From the NCBI GenBank assembly GCA_910584475.1, contig CAJUBD010000002.1, forward strand, positions 1 through 64,000: 64,000 nucleotides of DNA, read 5' to 3'. Under the pieces are notes generated by a model. The model saw only the letters and a program-made list of their open reading frames with translations, was not told the DNA's origin and made no database searches. This DNA is from an uncultured Treponema sp. Lineage in GTDB: Bacteria > Spirochaetota > Spirochaetia > Treponematales > Treponemataceae. Below, piece by piece: positions 25,179-32,697 of the stretch (position 1 is its first letter; each line of letters begins with the position of its first letter). Made by a program: the position numbers and the translations under genes.

Positions 25179-26165
25179 CTAAAGTCTTATCCTGTCTTCC
25201 GGCAATCCGCCACCGCCTTTGTCGGGCTTTTCTTTCGCATAGTCCTCAACCTTGAAGTTGTCGGGAAGAAAGTTGAGTATGAGTTTTTTCTGCCCGCTGC
25301 AAAGTTGGTCAAGCCTCAACTCGCGCTCCCACCAAGTCTTGCCCGCTCGCTTCAACTGCAAGACCTTGCCGTAGTTTTCCAACGCGCCCAAAAATTCGTC
25401 GCTGTGAATATGCAGTTCGTGTATCCCCGACAAGGCAAGCCTAAAGTCACGCTGGATGAAACTTATGAAGTTGTTGTTGCAGTTGGGGATTCCGATTCTC
25501 GCGCACAAGTCAAAGACTTGCCGCGCATAGTCCGTGGATGAAGAATCGGGTGGTGAGCCATCGGAAATATAGTCATCAGAATTTTCACGCGCGAATTCTG
25601 TTTTTTTGTCTTTATCTGTGTTTAAAGAGTGCGTGTGAATTTCTTCATCTTTATCTCTATCTCTATCTCTTTCTTTATCTTTATCTACCGTGGCGTTGCC
25701 ACGGTCAGCCACTTCTGTCTGTGGCTCTTTGTGGTTGTTTGTGTCAAGTTCTGAAGCGTTTTCATTTTTTGTGGCACTGCCTCTTACTTTCGTGTCGGAG
25801 TTTCGCTTTTGGTGTTCCCTTGCGTTGGCAATCATGACGCGCATTTCCTTTGAAACCGTGTTCATGTCCAGCCGGCTCAAAATTTTAAGGCAGGAAACCG
25901 TGCTTTTCGCGTCGCCCTCCAAAAGGTGCAGTTCAATGCAAGTGGCAAGGATTTTCTCGACTTCCGACTGCTCCATTCCGAAATCGAAACTTATTGATTC
26001 GGCGGCATACGGCAGTTCGCAAGCCGTGTTTTTCGAGGTGATGGACTGCGCTATCAAATACAATGAGTGCTGGTACACGAAATATCCGTCGCGCCCGTAC
26101 TTTTTGCGAAGCACCTTGATTTTTGGGTCTTCAAATATGTTTGTCGAAATTTTCAGAAAATCCAT
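25179..26165 (-). CDS. Phage replication initiator (Lin1244/DUF4373-like N-terminus)
   Basis: 328 aa. Residues 1-100 have the DUF4373/Lin1244-type winged-helix start (DPKIKVLRKKYGRDGYFVYQ). A long hydrophilic linker contains an Asp/Lys/Arg repeat (DKDKERDRDRDKDEE) coded by purine-rich hexamers at about 25635-25685. The C-terminal part (YARQVFDLCARIGIPNCNN) resembles the end of DnaD-type replisome organisers. It lies just upstream of the DnaC-like loader, the standard initiator-loader pairing. Confidence 0.75.
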   Translation of the reverse strand: MDFLKISTNIFEDPKIKVLRKKYGRDGYFVYQHSLYLIAQSITSKNTACELPYAAESISFDFGMEQSEVEKILATCIELHLLEGDAKSTVSCLKILSRLDMNTVSKEMRVMIANAREHQKRNSDTKVRGSATKNENASELDTNNHKEPQTEVADRGNATVDKDKERDRDRDKDEEIHTHSLNTDKDKKTEFARENSDDYISDGSPPDSSSTDYARQVFDLCARIGIPNCNNNFISFIQRDFRLALSGIHELHIHSDEFLGALENYGKVLQLKRAGKTWWERELRLDQLCSGQKKLILNFLPDNFKVEDYAKEKPDKGGGGLPEDRIRL

Positions 26166-26184
26166 AATTCAATCCTCTTGTATA

Positions 26185-26802
26185 TTACGCCTTGCCTTCC
26201 CAAGTTCCCTGCTCCCTCAAAATCTTTTCAAGGTGATAGGGGCACTCGAAATTCTCGCCGGTGTTGTTGTCCTCGCAATGAACGAAAATCAAGTCCTTCG
26301 GCAGGAAGTCCTTGCAGACATAGCCCGAACAAAAACTGCTTGTCTTTCCGTCGAAAGATATTTTCTTGTCGGGAACGAGCAACTGGACGGGATTGTCCGC
26401 GAACAGGCTTCCGATTTCCTGATAGTTCAGCGCCATCATGTTCATCAGCATCGCGAACGGCTTCCCCAATTCAAAGAGCCGCTCGAACACCGCCTTCTTC
26501 AGGCTGAACGGCGGATTGGAGACAGCCACGTCCCATACCGGCGGCTCGTACTTGAAGAAGTCGCGCGGCGATTTGTCGTGAATCCAAGACTTCCACACAT
26601 AGACATTCTCGATGTTCTTCAGCCGCCTGTAGAATTCGCTTTCCTCCGAATCGAACGGACACCAGACGTACAGCGGCTCGCCGCTTGCGCGGAATTTTCT
26701 TCTCGCCATTTCCGTTACGCGCGGCGCAATCAGGCGCACCAATTTCGGCGGCGTGTAGCGTTCGTCATTTTCACTGAACGCCTTGTTTATGCTTCGTTTC
26801 AT
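26185..26802 (-). CDS. DNA N6-adenine methyltransferase-like protein
   Basis: 205 aa after GGAGG. The DPPY-class motif appears as VAVSNPPFSLKKA (NPPF) near residue 115, preceded by EPLYVWCPFDSEESEFY, which aligns with the SAM-binding strand. The start NKAFSENDERYTPPKLVRLI is typical of phage adenine methyltransferases of the EcoRI-methylase-like type. It would methylate phage DNA against host restriction. Overlaps the DUF1351 gene end by four bases. No restriction partner is seen. Confidence 0.8.
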   Translation of the reverse strand: MKRSINKAFSENDERYTPPKLVRLIAPRVTEMARRKFRASGEPLYVWCPFDSEESEFYRRLKNIENVYVWKSWIHDKSPRDFFKYEPPVWDVAVSNPPFSLKKAVFERLFELGKPFAMLMNMMALNYQEIGSLFADNPVQLLVPDKKISFDGKTSSFCSGYVCKDFLPKDLIFVHCEDNNTGENFECPYHLEKILREQGTWEGKA

Positions 26803-27887
26803 CTTTTCACCTCCAAAGTAAGGAGGCGTGTTTTTTCATAGACAAATTCGTCCGCCACGAACTGCCTTTTCAATTGTTCAATTTGCGTCTCCGTCGCTTC
26901 AAATGTGAACGAGGGAACATTGCTCATTCCAATGCTTCTCGCGCTTTCCACAACACGAACTAAAATCTCGGGTTCAGCAGTCACAGTAAACAAATATTTT
27001 TTCTCGCTTGTCGCTTCTGTTTCCTGCTTTGGAAGTTCGGGCGCGGCTAGCGTTTCGTCTGCTGTTTTCGCAAGATTTTCCCTTATCTCCCTAGCCCTTT
27101 CTTTCGCCGCCTCATTGGACAGGGCGGTTTCCCCGGCGTTTTGCGGTTCTTCCGTTTCGGCGCGCCTCCGCTCGCGTTCCGTCTTTTCCTGCGCTAGGCG
27201 CGCTTCCTCTTCAGCCCTGCGTCTTTCCTCTTCCGCTTTCCGCGCCGCGAGCCGCTCCCTGTTCGCCTTCAGTTCCGCGCCCCTGCTCAACGCCATCTGC
27301 AAATTCAATGTCGAAAGGTAGAAGCCCTTGAGATTTTCCGTGTCCTCGCCGAACGAATCCAGCGCGCCCAAATCGCCCTGTATCTTTGAGATTATTTCGA
27401 GAACCTCCTTTTCAACCGCCGCCAACTTTGTGCCCTTGTTCAGCCATTTTTGGTTGAACACCCTTTCAAGGGACACGAGGGAAAAATTCTGCGAATCCCA
27501 AATCTTTTGGATTTCCGCGCGTTTAGCCTCTTTTTCCAAGCGTTCCTTTTCCTTTACGATTGTTCCAAGTTGTGCGCTTGCGGTCTCTATAAGTTTCACG
27601 GATTCGGAAACTATGTCCTTGAATTCGTTGAACGGCTTCATGAACTCCCTTTCAAGATTGATTCGCTCTTCGTTCAGCCTTTTCGCAAGGTTGTTGAGGT
27701 TCGCCTTGTCTTCTGCGGCTTGCTTTGCGTCGCCGGCGTATGCGTCAAGCGAAAATTCTCGCATTTTCGCCTTTATCGCGTCGCGGACTTCCCTCGCGTT
27801 GGTAACAAGAATTCCCAAATGTTTTTCTCGAATCTCAAAATTTGGAACTGTCACTTCCGACACTGCCAATGATTTTTCTTCCGTCAT
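26799..27887 (-). CDS. DUF1351 phage protein
   Basis: 362 aa from ATG 27887 (MTEEKSLAVSEV), six bases after AAGGAG. Residues 25-120 are a helical region with AAEDKANLNNLAKRLNEER as seen in DUF1351. A long charged coiled coil follows (many Arg/Glu/Ala, residues about 225-310). The C-terminal 75 residues are a small beta/alpha domain (FTVTAEPEILVRVVES). DUF1351 proteins sit next to RecT or Erf genes in many phages; their role is unknown. Here it lies three genes downstream of recT. Confidence 0.8.
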   Translation of the reverse strand: MTEEKSLAVSEVTVPNFEIREKHLGILVTNAREVRDAIKAKMREFSLDAYAGDAKQAAEDKANLNNLAKRLNEERINLEREFMKPFNEFKDIVSESVKLIETASAQLGTIVKEKERLEKEAKRAEIQKIWDSQNFSLVSLERVFNQKWLNKGTKLAAVEKEVLEIISKIQGDLGALDSFGEDTENLKGFYLSTLNLQMALSRGAELKANRERLAARKAEEERRRAEEEARLAQEKTERERRRAETEEPQNAGETALSNEAAKERAREIRENLAKTADETLAAPELPKQETEATSEKKYLFTVTAEPEILVRVVESARSIGMSNVPSFTFEATETQIEQLKRQFVADEFVYEKTRLLTLEVKR

Positions 27888-27915
27888 TCTGCACTCCTTT
27901 TGTTTTGCTCGATTT

Positions 27916-28281
27916 TCATTTTCCATGCTCCTTCCAGTACCCAAAGGCGATGTTGAAATCTTTACTCGAAATCTGCTCGACGACCTGATTCAATGCCAAT
28001 GCGATGTTGATTTCGAGCATCGCGCCCGCGCTTTTCTCGAACCCCGGAATCGCCACAAGCCTGTCGCACTTGACCAATTCGCTTATGTCCTTCTTCAGGT
28101 ATTCGGCGCGCGGAAGCGAATCGGGCTTCGCGCACCATTTTTTTTCCAGTTCCCGCGAAAGCCTCACGGGATTCACGACCTCGGCGGCGGGATATTTTCC
28201 CAAAATCCATTCTTCCGCCACGCCGAACTTTTCCTCGTAGTCAGGGGCGTTCGTCCTCGCCCCGCTTATGTAGATTTTCAT
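27916..28281 (-). CDS. DUF4406 protein, nucleoside deoxyribosyltransferase-like
   Basis: 121 aa. MKIYISGARTNAPDYEEKF is the typical opening of DUF4406, a Rossmann-like fold related to nucleoside 2-deoxyribosyltransferases. The later segment KCDRLVAIPGFEKSAGAMLE, with a Glu near the C-terminal side, matches the active-site strand. It probably remodels or salvages nucleotides during phage growth, but the substrate is unknown. It is coupled between the HNH and DUF1351 genes. Confidence 0.85.
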   Translation of the reverse strand: MKIYISGARTNAPDYEEKFGVAEEWILGKYPAAEVVNPVRLSRELEKKWCAKPDSLPRAEYLKKDISELVKCDRLVAIPGFEKSAGAMLEINIALALNQVVEQISSKDFNIAFGYWKEHGK

Positions 28282-28284
28282 CGC

Positions 28285-29133
28285 TCAATCCTCCAACGCC
28301 TCTTGCGTGAGGCTTTTCATCGCGCCGTATGTGCGCTTCGTAGTTTTCATAAAGTCGTCAGGAATCGGCAAATGCCCCGCCTTGTCAAACGCCCTCTTGA
28401 CTTTCGGTTTTAAATGCGGGTACTTGTTCAGGAAACAGTCCCAGCCCTTTCGGTGGAATTCCTCGTGTTCTTCCCTCGTCAATGCAAGAATATTCCAAGC
28501 GCAATTTACAAATTGGGGAGCCGCGCCGCGCGAAACGATGTGGTGGAAGTCAACGGGGCTTCTTCCGCTTGCCTCGCTGTAAGTTACAAATTCACGCATT
28601 TCTTCAATGCTCCTGAAGTCGTTCAAGTCAACCTTCTGCTTTCCGCGCCATTCCTCCCATTCGTAGATTACGCTTCGGACATCGGCTTGCAAGTCCGGCT
28701 TTAGGTCGCACACATTGGCAAGATGATAGAGCAAGCCGTCTATGAACCTTGCCGCCGCCATCGTGTTGCTTTCCGAAATGTGAACGGGTCTCAACCTTCC
28801 ACTCACGCTTGACGGCGTTTTGTCCGCGTACTCTTCCAAGAGGTCGAGGTACAGGTCGTACATCTCCTCTTTGGTCGGCTTCCGCATTTCGGGCGTTGAC
28901 GACATGAAGATTATTTCAATCAACTTCCAAATCGCGCCAAGTTGCTTGAAGGTCTTTTTCTGCAAGGGCGCGTCGATTTCGCATTTGAGCAAAATTTCCC
29001 GCTTCGTGCGTTCCTCGCGGCTTTTCTTTGAATCAAACATTTTTTTTATGAGCGGCAAGTCCCTGTCGTCCGTCGCCCGCAAAACGATTTGGTTCTTGAA
29101 GAAAATTCCGTGAAAAAACGCCGTAACTTTCAT
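28285..29133 (-). CDS. Putative HNHc nuclease (HNHc_6-like)
   Basis: 282 aa. The first 110 residues resemble the N-terminal domain of HNHc_6 phage proteins. The HNH core is in residues about 205-260: SPVDFHHIVSRGAAPQFVN, then WNILALTREEHEEFHRKG, giving the H-H...N...H pattern. A basic C-terminal helix ends the protein. It sits between recT and DUF4406 in the recombination cluster, where NinB/NinG-like or Holliday-junction nucleases are common. Confidence 0.8.
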   Translation of the reverse strand: MKVTAFFHGIFFKNQIVLRATDDRDLPLIKKMFDSKKSREERTKREILLKCEIDAPLQKKTFKQLGAIWKLIEIIFMSSTPEMRKPTKEEMYDLYLDLLEEYADKTPSSVSGRLRPVHISESNTMAAARFIDGLLYHLANVCDLKPDLQADVRSVIYEWEEWRGKQKVDLNDFRSIEEMREFVTYSEASGRSPVDFHHIVSRGAAPQFVNCAWNILALTREEHEEFHRKGWDCFLNKYPHLKPKVKRAFDKAGHLPIPDDFMKTTKRTYGAMKSLTQEALED

Positions 29134-29142
29134 ACAATCACC

Positions 29143-30129
29143 CTAAAACAACTCGTCTGGAGTTCCCGCTTCCGCAGTCCGCCCGTTTTCCCACGCCGCG
29201 TCTATTTCTGCCTCTTCTTCCGGCGTGAGTTCCATCGCCTGATTCGCAAGTTTTTCCGTCTGTGCGCCGCCCTGCGGAATCTGCGACGGCTCTCCTTTCG
29301 GTGCTTCAATTTGCGGCGGCGTTTCGTCCTGAATGAACGCGACATTGCCCGTTACTTCACGCAATTCTTCAGGCGCGACTTCCGAAATCTCCTCCTTGCG
29401 CACAGCCTCCAGCGCCTCGACCGAAATCGGGCAGAGTTTCAGAGCCTTTATCACGCAGGTCTTCAACGCCATCGCGTCGAAATTTTTGTTCCAATTGTTC
29501 TCCTTGTCCTCTTCCTTGTAGCCTTTTGAGAATTGGTCGCGGTGTCTCTGCACATCTTTCTTTGACATCACCGCGAATTGGATTCCCTCGTTCTCCAATT
29601 CAACAAGGCAGTAGTAACCTATTATCTTCCCGCGCTCCTTCATCAAGTCCATCGTGTGCGACAGTTTTCGCCCGCACCCAAGTTGAACCTCGAAATGGTC
29701 ATTCTCATAGACCGGCTCCGCCGCGATTGTCTTTATGGTCTTCGAACGGCGGGCGAGCGCGATAAGACACTTGTAGCCCATTTGGAAATGACAGGTCATT
29801 TTCTTTTCCCAGCCGCCCCTACCGTTTGGAAATGATTCGTTGTAGGGTATGAGGTACGCTTGACCGAGCACACCTCCGAGTTCCAAGCCGTAACTCGCCG
29901 CTTCGACAAGGCTTCTTTCAATTGATTCCTTCGTGCATTGACGCAAAAGCGGCACTTTCGGATTCGTTATCTCGCGAATCGCACTTTGCAGGAATCTGTC
30001 GAGATTCAGCGTCTGCAAGGGAATGACTTCGTTGAATTTGCCCTTGCGCAATGCGAGCCACTCGCCGAGCGTTCCGCCCTTCTGCCTTTCTTTCGTTTTC
30101 TCAAGCGCGTTGCTTCCGTCTGTTTTCAT
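29143..30129 (-). CDS. recT: RecT single-strand annealing protein
   Basis: 328 aa after GGAGG. Core RecT sequence at residues 40-235: LQSAIREITNPKVPLLRQC, SIERSLVEAASYGLELGG, GQAYLIPYNES, QMGYKCLIALARRS. The C-terminal 90 residues are acidic and probably disordered. RecT anneals homologous single strands made by the partner exonuclease, here the YqaJ protein at 31407-32405. A terminator-like hairpin leads directly into its ribosome binding site. Confidence 0.93.
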   Translation of the reverse strand: MKTDGSNALEKTKERQKGGTLGEWLALRKGKFNEVIPLQTLNLDRFLQSAIREITNPKVPLLRQCTKESIERSLVEAASYGLELGGVLGQAYLIPYNESFPNGRGGWEKKMTCHFQMGYKCLIALARRSKTIKTIAAEPVYENDHFEVQLGCGRKLSHTMDLMKERGKIIGYYCLVELENEGIQFAVMSKKDVQRHRDQFSKGYKEEDKENNWNKNFDAMALKTCVIKALKLCPISVEALEAVRKEEISEVAPEELREVTGNVAFIQDETPPQIEAPKGEPSQIPQGGAQTEKLANQAMELTPEEEAEIDAAWENGRTAEAGTPDELF

Positions 30130-30144
30130 ATTTTTCCTCCAAAT

Positions 30145-30185
30145 AAAAAGTCAAGAAGAAAGTTTGAACTTTCGATTGACTTTTT
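30145..30185 (-). promoter_or_regulatory. Terminator-like leader hairpin before recT
   Basis: Minus-strand RNA pairs AAAAAGTCAA with TTGACTTTTT, with an inner stem GAAAGTT/AACTTTC. ATTTGGAGG follows immediately, so the T-rich arm abuts the recT ribosome binding site. Same two-storey layout as the hairpin at 13751-13796. Confidence 0.75.
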
Positions 30186-30190
30186 AATGT

Positions 30191-30252
30191 GCGCGTTAAG
30201 CAACTTGTTGCGACGCGCACTAGTATATAAGCAAGTTTGCGTTGCAAACTTG
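30191..30252. repeat. Composite hairpin repeat shared with the chromosome
   Basis: Two adjacent hairpins: one built on GCAACTTGTTGC within a GCGCG...CGCGC frame (30191-30218), the other CAAGTTTGC/GCAAACTTG (30232-30252). In reverse orientation the same pair and the linking sequence recur at 34892-34948, and the first half recurs at 63893-63916. Confidence 0.7.
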
Positions 30253-30256
30253 TCAT

Positions 30257-30293
30257 GATAAAAATGCCGCGCTATTTCAGCGGCGTTTTTATC
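30257..30293 (-). terminator. Intrinsic terminator after the exonuclease gene
   Basis: Minus-strand GATAAAAACGCCGC pairs with GCGGCATTTTTATC around a nine-base loop, eight bases past the exonuclease stop. The symmetrical A/T arms mean it could also act on the other strand. Confidence 0.75.
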
Positions 30294-30301
30294 ATATCTC
30301 C

Positions 30302-30892
30302 TTAAACCATCAAAGGTATTCCCAGCCTTTGAAGCGATTTCGCGACCTCGCGGGTCGCCCTTATGTCGGACAAAGCGTCATGCGCCTTTTCCATTTCGAT
30401 TTGAAAGTGGTCGCAGACCGTTCCCAACTTTCTGTTCGGGAGATAGGGCATCTTCCTCGCCTCGCCCGCCCTTTTCACCTGCTTGAACACGTCCGCCTTG
30501 CCGCAGAAATAGTCCTCCATCCTTGCGCCGTTGCGTTCCAAGACCGCCTTGACATGATTCCAGTCGAACTCGTCGGAGTTGTACCCCGCGAAAACCATCT
30601 TCTCATACCTGCTGCCGTCCGCCGTGTAAAGCCTTGTCGCGTTGTCCAAGAACCTTATAATGTTCTGCGCGATTTCGCTTTCAGGCGGGAAAGATTCAAT
30701 CTGCTCTTTCGTGTAACCGTGGACTTTTCCCGCGTCCTCGTCATAGAGGATTTTGTCGGAAAGCGGGTTGAAGTTAAAGCACCGCTCGCCGTAACACTTG
30801 CCGTTGTCCACGAGTATGAAGGCAATCTGGAATGCGGAGGCGTTGGTTGGGTCAAGCCCCGTCGTCTCCACGTCGCACCAAAGGAATCTCAT
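30302..30892 (-). CDS. DnaQ-like 3'-5' exonuclease
   Basis: 196 aa after AGGAGG. DEDD-type motifs: Exo I FLWCDVETTGLDPT (D and E), Exo II FAGYNSDEFDWNHV (D) and Exo III KAHDALSDIRAT (H..D). The size and order match the proofreading epsilon/DnaQ exonuclease family as a free-standing phage enzyme. It would trim ssDNA or RNA ends in phage replication or recombination. Confidence 0.9.
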   Translation of the reverse strand: MRFLWCDVETTGLDPTNASAFQIAFILVDNGKCYGERCFNFNPLSDKILYDEDAGKVHGYTKEQIESFPPESEIAQNIIRFLDNATRLYTADGSRYEKMVFAGYNSDEFDWNHVKAVLERNGARMEDYFCGKADVFKQVKRAGEARKMPYLPNRKLGTVCDHFQIEMEKAHDALSDIRATREVAKSLQRLGIPLMV

Positions 30893-31075
30893 CTACACCT
30901 CCTGCTTCTTCAAAAAGCGCAACTGTTCGTCTTGAGATATGACTTGGGCTTTTATGAATTTCAGAAAAAGTTTTGAACAATCATCGCACAGGTCATACCC
31001 GCCCAATTTTAGACAATATCTGCGGTAGTCATCGACAACCTCCGCATTGCACCTGTCGCAAAAAATCCTTGTCAT
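30893..31075 (-). CDS. Small zinc-finger-like phage protein
   Basis: 60 aa. I use ATG 31075 (MTRIFCDRCNAEVV), which overlaps the previous stop by one base (TGATG); a longer frame upstream is only the shadow of that gene. Two CxxC pairs (CDRC, CDDC) separated by about 20 residues form a likely zinc ribbon. Probably a nucleic-acid-binding or regulatory protein. Ends just before the exonuclease start. Confidence 0.65.
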   Translation of the reverse strand: MTRIFCDRCNAEVVDDYRRYCLKLGGYDLCDDCSKLFLKFIKAQVISQDEQLRFLKKQEV

Positions 31076-31362
31076 CACGTCGTCTCCGTCTCGTTCAACG
31101 CCACGAGCCGCCCCATAAATGTTTTCCGCGCGTTGTTCCAGAAGATTGCCATCGCAAGGTTTGAATTCTTGCAGTTCCTGAACCAATCACGGTGCTCATT
31201 TGCTTCGAGCCATTCCAAGCCTTCCGTTATGGAGATTCTCTTGTCGGTGTCGAAACTGTCGTAGCAATCATCCTCGTTGAATTTTGTCAGAAAGTTTTCG
31301 ATGTTCTCGTTGCACATCGCAATCTTGCTGACCAACTCTTTTGTTTCTATTTTCAATTTCAT
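31075..31362 (-). CDS. Small phage protein, unknown
   Basis: 95 aa, acidic N-terminal two-thirds (ENFLTKFNEDDCYDSF) and a basic end. No known motif. It is the first gene after YqaJ and is coupled to the zinc-finger protein. Confidence 0.65.
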   Translation of the reverse strand: MKLKIETKELVSKIAMCNENIENFLTKFNEDDCYDSFDTDKRISITEGLEWLEANEHRDWFRNCKNSNLAMAIFWNNARKTFMGRLVALNETETT

Positions 31363-31406
31363 TTATTTTCCCACCTCGCACGAAAGAATCCGCTTTCGCT
31401 TTTCCC

Positions 31407-32405
31407 CTATTTGTTCGCCGAAATGCGCATGACCTTTGACACGCTTGTTTTGGAGTAGGTCTCGAACAGTCCCGCCTTTTTCAGCGCGTCCGAATCTGCC
31501 AAAGTCCGTGTCTGCTTGTTGTATGTGATTCTGTATGCGCCGCAAATTGCGGTGGTCTTTTCCGCGTCCTCGTTCCCGCTCGCTTCGTTCATTGAAAGTT
31601 TCAGCCGCTCCTCAAGTGCTGTTTTCCTCGTGTCAAGTTCCTTCATCTTCGACTTGACTTCCTGCAACTCGTCGATGATACCTTCCGAATCCGCGCCGAG
31701 TTGAATGCTTTCCGCCATCGGAAGCAACTTCACCAAGTCCGCCTCGTTTTCGTTTCCCGTGGGCGCGGGCGGATTGTTTGTGAGGACATTGTTGCTCCAA
31801 AAGTCCTCTTCCGTTTTTATAAGCCTCTCTATGAATTCATCGTTGCGAGGAATCACATAATGATTTCCCTCGTACCTGTCCAAGATGTAGACGGTGAGTA
31901 CGAAGAACGGCAGACCAGTTACCGCCATGTAATGCTGAACTTGACAGTAATAACAGTCGGGGATTTCGTCCGCCGTGAATCCATCGCCCGTCCTTGATGT
32001 CTTTATCTCGTGCCCTCCGAGACCAGACACGATGTTGCCGGCGATTTCCTTTTTTCCGTCAACGAACACAAGCCCGTCAAGGTTCGCGTTCATGAAAGGG
32101 TGTTCCCTTGAAGTGAGCATTCCTGGCACGGTCTCAATCTGAATTCCCAATTCCTCTTTCGCTTTTTGCCGAATCGGGTCTTCGAGTATGTTGCCCCATT
32201 CCGTGGCGGCGTTTCCCTCGAAGTGCGACATGTCCTTTTTGGCGAGATAGACGGAAAGCGGTGTCGCGTATTTGTTCAAGCCCATTATCGCGCCAGCATC
32301 GCTTCCCCCAATTCCGTTCCGGCGGAGTTCGAGCCACTCCGCGCGGCGCATTCTTGAAGTGTCCGTGAATTCACACAGACCGCTTTCGACAATTCTCTCG
32401 TACAT
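31407..32405 (-). CDS. YqaJ-family 5'-3' exonuclease
   Basis: 332 aa after GGGGG. The lambda-exonuclease/YqaJ fold is marked by RRNGIGGSDAGAIMGLN, EWGNILEDPIR, NANLDGL and GHEIKTS, giving the catalytic E, D and E-x-K residues. The C-terminal third is helical with a coiled coil (VKSKMKELDTRKTALEERL) and a small domain like others in phage YqaJ proteins. The enzyme resects dsDNA ends; RecT, five genes downstream, anneals the product. Confidence 0.92.
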   Translation of the reverse strand: MYERIVESGLCEFTDTSRMRRAEWLELRRNGIGGSDAGAIMGLNKYATPLSVYLAKKDMSHFEGNAATEWGNILEDPIRQKAKEELGIQIETVPGMLTSREHPFMNANLDGLVFVDGKKEIAGNIVSGLGGHEIKTSRTGDGFTADEIPDCYYCQVQHYMAVTGLPFFVLTVYILDRYEGNHYVIPRNDEFIERLIKTEEDFWSNNVLTNNPPAPTGNENEADLVKLLPMAESIQLGADSEGIIDELQEVKSKMKELDTRKTALEERLKLSMNEASGNEDAEKTTAICGAYRITYNKQTRTLADSDALKKAGLFETYSKTSVSKVMRISANK

Positions 32406-32526
32406 AAAAATCCCCCTATGCTTCTCTCCAAATTGGGCGCGCTCACCACCTTGCTTTATCGTTTTTTTTTACTTGGCAAACCCCAAAATCCAGCGGTGGC
32501 ATTTTGACGCTGAATTTAAGATTTGC

Positions 32527-32561
32527 GAGTGTCGCGTTAAGCAAGGGAACTGCTGACACTC
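32527..32561 (-). ncRNA. Hairpin 3' of the tRNA-like element
   Basis: On the minus strand GAGTGTC (32561-32555) pairs with GACACTC (32533-32527), with an inner AGCA/TGCT stem. It starts two bases after the tRNA-like acceptor stem, so the two probably belong to one structured RNA. Confidence 0.6.
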
Positions 32562-32563
32562 TA

Positions 32564-32623
32564 GCGTGGCGCGGGAATCGAACCCGCCGTCACATGGGAG
32601 GTATGTGACGCGCCGTTCCACGC
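32564..32623 (-). ncRNA. D-armless tRNA-like RNA with anti-Shine-Dalgarno loop
   Basis: Minus strand. Acceptor-like stem GCGTGG/CCACGC closes a 60-base unit. Seven bases replace the D-arm. An eight-base-pair stem CGTCACAT/ATGTGACG carries a seven-base loop ACCTCCC, followed directly by a perfect T-arm: GCGGG, TTCGATT, CCCGC. There is no CCA end, no U33 and no D-arm, so it is unlikely to decode. The loop equals the anti-Shine-Dalgarno sequence of 16S rRNA over ACCUCC. It lies between the DUF6273 gene and the YqaJ gene. Confidence 0.65.
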
Positions 32624-32645
32624 AGATGTTGTTGCCGTCTTGACG

Positions 32646-32662
32646 CGCGGCATGAAGCCGCG
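32646..32662 (-). ncRNA. GC-rich hairpin 5' of the tRNA-like element
   Basis: CGCGGC TTCAT GCCGCG on the minus strand, six G-C pairs with a five-base loop, 23 bases before the tRNA-like acceptor stem. Part of the structured stretch after the DUF6273 gene. Confidence 0.6.
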
Positions 32663-32678
32663 TGATTTCAAGATACAG

Positions 32679-32697
32679 CGCATTGCTACGCAATGCG
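32679..32697. repeat. Perfect hairpin spanning the stop codon of the DUF6273 gene
   Basis: CGCATTGC/GCAATGCG, eight base pairs around a three-base loop that contains the TAG stop. A short hairpin right after the 3' end of a lectin-fold gene resembles the stem found downstream of variable repeats in diversity-generating retroelements. Confidence 0.65.

Noticed and set aside
32564..32623. Functional tRNA
   Set aside because: No D-arm, no U33, no variable loop and no CCA; reported as tRNA-like RNA instead.
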